Assembly: GCA_964520785.1 (NCBI GenBank)
Contig: CAZFQG010000149.1
Coordinates: forward strand, 1 to 16,584
Source of the DNA: CAZFQG01 sp964520785
Lineage (GTDB): Bacteria > Planctomycetota > Planctomycetia > Pirellulales > Thermoguttaceae
DNA: 16,584 nt
Reading direction: 5' to 3'
Made by a program: the position numbers and the translations under genes. The notes below the pieces were generated by a model that saw only the letters and a list, made by a program, of their open reading frames with translations, ran no database searches and was not told where the DNA came from. Below, piece after piece: positions 14,305 to 16,584 of the stretch (positions are counted from its first letter, which is position 1; every line of letters starts with the position of its first letter).

Positions 14305-15777
14305 CTAGTTCAGGTTATTATAGGCATCATGGAGGTCCAGTGCATCCCCCGTTTCTTTCTGCAACGCGAGCAACCGCGCGAAAAGACGTTTCATGACCGG
14401 CGTCCTCTCGGGCGAACCGGCCAAGTCGTGCAGCTCTTCCGGATCCTCCGCGACGTGGTAGAGCCGCGCCTTCGGCCCTTCGGGGTACAGAATGAGTTTG
14501 TAGCCGTCCTCGGTAATCATCCGCTGCTTCTTGGGCGTGTAGGCCCCATAGATGGCGTCGTGGGTTCGCTCGGCCTTGCCTTCAATCAGCGGCAGGAGGC
14601 TTTGGAACGCCACGTGGTCGGGCCGTTCCACGCCGGCGAGTTCCAGCGCCGTGGGCATGACGTCTTGGAGATAGACCGGCGCATCGACCGTATTGCCCTT
14701 CGGAACGCCGGGGCCGGCGACGAAGAGGGGGACGCGGACGCTGTGGTCGTACTGGTTCTGTTTGCCCATGAGCCCGTGTCCCCCAACGGCGAGGCCGTGG
14801 TCGGCGGTGAAGAAGACGACCGTGTTCCGTGCCTTGCCGGAGGCCTCGAGCGCGTCGAGGATGCGGCCGACTTGGGCGTCCATGTGCGTGATGATCGCGT
14901 AATACTCCCGGCGGTGGACCTTCACGGCGTATTCCGTCCGCGGAAACGGGGCCAGCCGCTCGTCGCGGAGCGTCGCCGGGCAGCCCATCACGTCCTTGAA
15001 GGGGTATTCCGGAAGGAAGCTCTGGGGTACGGCGATCTTCTCAAGCGAGTATTTTTCCACATACTCCTTCGGCGATTGTCGCGGATCGTGGGGCGCGTTG
15101 AAGGCGACGTACATGAAAAACGGCGCCTTGCGGTCCTTCGCCCTGTGGAGAAATCCCGTCGCGTGGTCGCCGACGATTTCGCTCCAGTGGCGACCCCCCT
15201 TCCAGTATCCGCCGAACTTGGGGTCCCACGGACTCCACGGATCGGGCTTCCCCTCAATCGGCCTGTCGTAGCCCTCTTCCGTCTGATTCGGCATTCCGGG
15301 GCGAATGTCGGCGGTGACGTCGAATATCTCGGCCGGGTCGATCTGCACGTGCCACTTGCCGGTCATATAAGTATCGTATCCGGCCGCCTTCATGTATTGC
15401 GACCAGAACCGCCCCGCCGCCGCCTCGGCCTTGGCCGCTTTCGGATTGTCGACCTTGTGGGCATGCCAAAGGAACCGGCCCGTGTTGAGCATGGTCCGGC
15501 TGGCCACGCAGACGGCTCCATGCCAGGCGCCCTGGTTGTAGGTGTAGCGAAAGTTAGTGGAATACGCGGCCAACCGGTCCAAATTCGGCGTCTCGATCTC
15601 ATCGCACCCCATCGCGCCGACCGCGTCGAAGGCCATGTCGTCGGCAAAGAGAAAAAGGATGTTCGGCCTGGCCGCGGGTTGTTCGGCGACGCAGGAGGAT
15701 TGGAAGGCGACGGAGATGGTCAGGATGCCGCAGAGGAAGAGGAGGCGGCTGAAGAGGGGCGAGGGAGCGGGGAACAT
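14305..15777 (-). CDS. Secreted family S1 (formylglycine) sulfatase
   Basis: This 490-residue enzyme should hydrolyse sulfate esters after export; residues 1-32 form a signal peptide. The sulfatase fold is complete: the metal-binding FADD at 44-47, the modification site C90-V-A-S-R94, GKWH at 140-143, APHDPR at 229-233, and TADHG at 324-328 with Lys339 in GLMGKQNQYDHS. The site is the CxAxR version rather than the commoner CxPSR; both are accepted forms of the formylglycine signature, and Cys90 would need conversion by a formylglycine-generating enzyme or anSME, neither of which is in this window. The overall pattern resembles the choline-sulfatase/iduronate-sulfatase-like group, but the substrate cannot be told. 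The start is supported by AAGGAG 7 bases upstream. Confidence 0.95.
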   Translation of the reverse strand: MFPAPSPLFSRLLFLCGILTISVAFQSSCVAEQPAARPNILFLFADDMAFDAVGAMGCDEIETPNLDRLAAYSTNFRYTYNQGAWHGAVCVASRTMLNTGRFLWHAHKVDNPKAAKAEAAAGRFWSQYMKAAGYDTYMTGKWHVQIDPAEIFDVTADIRPGMPNQTEEGYDRPIEGKPDPWSPWDPKFGGYWKGGRHWSEIVGDHATGFLHRAKDRKAPFFMYVAFNAPHDPRQSPKEYVEKYSLEKIAVPQSFLPEYPFKDVMGCPATLRDERLAPFPRTEYAVKVHRREYYAIITHMDAQVGRILDALEASGKARNTVVFFTADHGLAVGGHGLMGKQNQYDHSVRVPLFVAGPGVPKGNTVDAPVYLQDVMPTALELAGVERPDHVAFQSLLPLIEGKAERTHDAIYGAYTPKKQRMITEDGYKLILYPEGPKARLYHVAEDPEELHDLAGSPERTPVMKRLFARLLALQKETGDALDLHDAYNNLN

Positions 15778-16292
15778 GGGGTTTCTCCTTCATTCGTGGG
15801 GGCTCAAGCCATTGCATCTTCATGATAGTCATTGGCGACGGGGGATGCAAGTTTCAACGGACGCATCACACTCCGTCTGCCAAGTAGCGTAGCCCCCAAC
15901 TCCGTCGACGCGAAGCTCGACGGCGGCGGGCTCCATATGAGGATGAAGAAATGGGCAAACGACCGAAGCCGCAAAATCGCGGTCAAGTGAACGAGTGATC
16001 GACCGAACCATGGCACGGCCGCCGGGGGGATCTCTACGACGGTGGCTGTCAGCGCACGGTCTTTCCCCGAAATCTGAACGAAATCCCCTCTCCAAAGCCC
16101 AAACCGTCAACGCGAAGAGTATTCCGGAATACTACCGAAAGCACCCGCAAAGAGAGAACGGCTTCGCGCCGCGTTGTGGGGACTGGAAGGTGGAAAGGCG
16201 TTTCTCCGGAATGCTCGCGGAGGGGCGACTCCCGTTTGTTCTTTATCCGTTCTCTTAATACGCGCATTCACCGCGACTCGGACGGAAGACGG
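15778..16292. other. Long intergenic region without recognisable gene
   Basis: About 515 bp without a supported gene. Open frames of 70-93 residues exist on both strands but have unlikely composition and no ribosome-binding site. Two symmetric sequences stand out: TTGCATC/GATGCAA (15812-15818/15844-15850), 35-73 bp upstream of the sulfatase start, and a perfect 16-bp palindrome at 16118-16133. The sulfatase promoter probably lies in the left part, but I could not assign boxes. Confidence 0.5.
16118..16133. repeat. Perfect 16-bp palindrome
   Basis: AGTATTCCGGAATACT reads the same on both strands, with 8-bp arms and no spacer. It sits in non-coding sequence about 340 bp upstream of the sulfatase start and about 430 bp before the putative new plus-strand gene. 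It could be a regulator-binding site or chance. Confidence 0.35.
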
Positions 16293-16538
16293 TCATCGCC
16301 TCCCCCTCGCCTCGTTTCGCTCTCGCACGGCACTCAAGAGTTGCTCCGGCCACGCTGGATATTCGGTGTCGATATCAATTGTGACCTCCTTCTCGCTTGC
16401 CTCAAGCGGGTGCGCGGACTCGAGCTGGATATCCAGAACCGCCCGGCTCGCATCGGGGGCGCCTTTGCCGCTTGTTTCTCGGCGCAAAACCCTGCGTCGC
16501 AGGGTCGTCTCATCGGCATGGAAGCTTAAAACATATCC
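16293..16538 (-). pseudogene. Remnant of the C-terminus of a P-loop kinase-like protein
   Basis: Translating the minus strand from an in-frame TAG (16539-16541) to the TGA at 16293 gives 81 residues. The pattern FHADETTLRRRV, then APDASRAVLDIQLE, then PLEASEKEV and IDIDT resembles, from memory, the end of the AAA/P-loop kinase part of bifunctional aminoglycoside-phosphotransferase/ATP-binding proteins (COG0645/COG2187-like). There the segment (A/P)xxxLRxRvxxR..DAS.A...VLexQ is followed by xPLxxxE and a (V/I)DT. The P-loop and everything before it are missing, the frame is closed by a stop, and no good start codon or ribosome-binding site exists inside it. It is therefore most simply a decayed gene end. 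Family assignment is by pattern recall only. Confidence 0.4.
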
Positions 16539-16559
16539 CTACAGGCAAGGAGGCCTAAA

Positions 16560-16584
16560 ATGGTTGGTGAGTTTCGCGCACAGG
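16560..16584 (+). CDS. Start of a plus-strand gene cut by the window edge
   Basis: A near-perfect ribosome-binding site, AAGGAGG at 16547-16553, lies 6 bases before an ATG at 16560. The frame stays open to the window end, reading MVGEFRAQ. Too little is present to say what it encodes. The strong site and absence of a competing gene support a real start. Confidence 0.45.

Noticed and set aside
14131..15825. 564-residue plus-strand open frame opposite the sulfatase
   Set aside because: It is antisense to a sulfatase with all active-site motifs, has no ribosome-binding site and no domain, and has the Arg/Gly/Val-rich composition expected of a GC-rich shadow frame.
15829..16267. Overlapping 70-93-residue frames on both strands right of the sulfatase
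   Set aside because: None has a ribosome-binding site, recognisable motif or plausible composition; the region is treated as intergenic.

Overview
The window looks like a piece of a Planctomycetes chromosome. It is GC-rich, with loosely packed genes and long antisense open frames that are only codon-usage shadows. Several gene types are typical of the phylum: a formylglycine sulfatase, a Tat-exported aldo/keto reductase, a small lipoprotein with the PVSGKV-type carboxypeptidase-regulatory/transthyretin-like fold, a GCGTT lipoprotein with a Pro/Ser-rich tail, and large secreted beta-propellers of unknown function. The phylum is inferred from gene content; no rRNA or tRNA is present to confirm it.

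Layout, left to right. 1-480 is non-coding, visibly more AT-rich than the rest and dense in small repeats, including a 113-bp segment bounded by 20-bp imperfect inverted repeats. 481-5438 (minus) holds two tandem, diverged, secreted propeller proteins 35 bp apart. 5637-7811 (minus) is a secreted GH32 fructan hydrolase with an N-terminal accessory region. 7989-8876 (minus) is a Tat-exported aldo/keto reductase. 9169-9798 (plus) is an unrecognised 209-residue protein. 9941-12316 (minus) is a cydA-cydB operon for cytochrome bd oxidase. 12452-12871 (plus) is a small lipoprotein gene divergent from cydA. 13004-14200 (minus) is a larger lipoprotein, and 14305-15777 (minus) a secreted sulfatase. 15778-16292 has no recognisable gene. 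16293-16538 (minus) appears to be the broken C-terminal end of a P-loop kinase-like protein, and a new plus-strand gene seems to start at 16560 and runs out of the window.

The genes do not form one pathway. Most products are predicted to be exported: the two propellers, the GH32 enzyme, the Tat reductase, two lipoproteins and the sulfatase. The GH32 enzyme and the sulfatase suggest use of fructans and sulfated compounds. The cyd operon provides a high-oxygen-affinity quinol oxidase; its divergent upstream region carries a TATAAT box next to an imperfect dyad that could be its operator.

I did not find a clearly new defence or mobile system. The least explained items are the paired propellers with a shared helical insert, the 113-bp inverted-repeat segment at the left edge, a predicted three-way-junction structure at 12870-12942, and the kinase remnant at the right edge.
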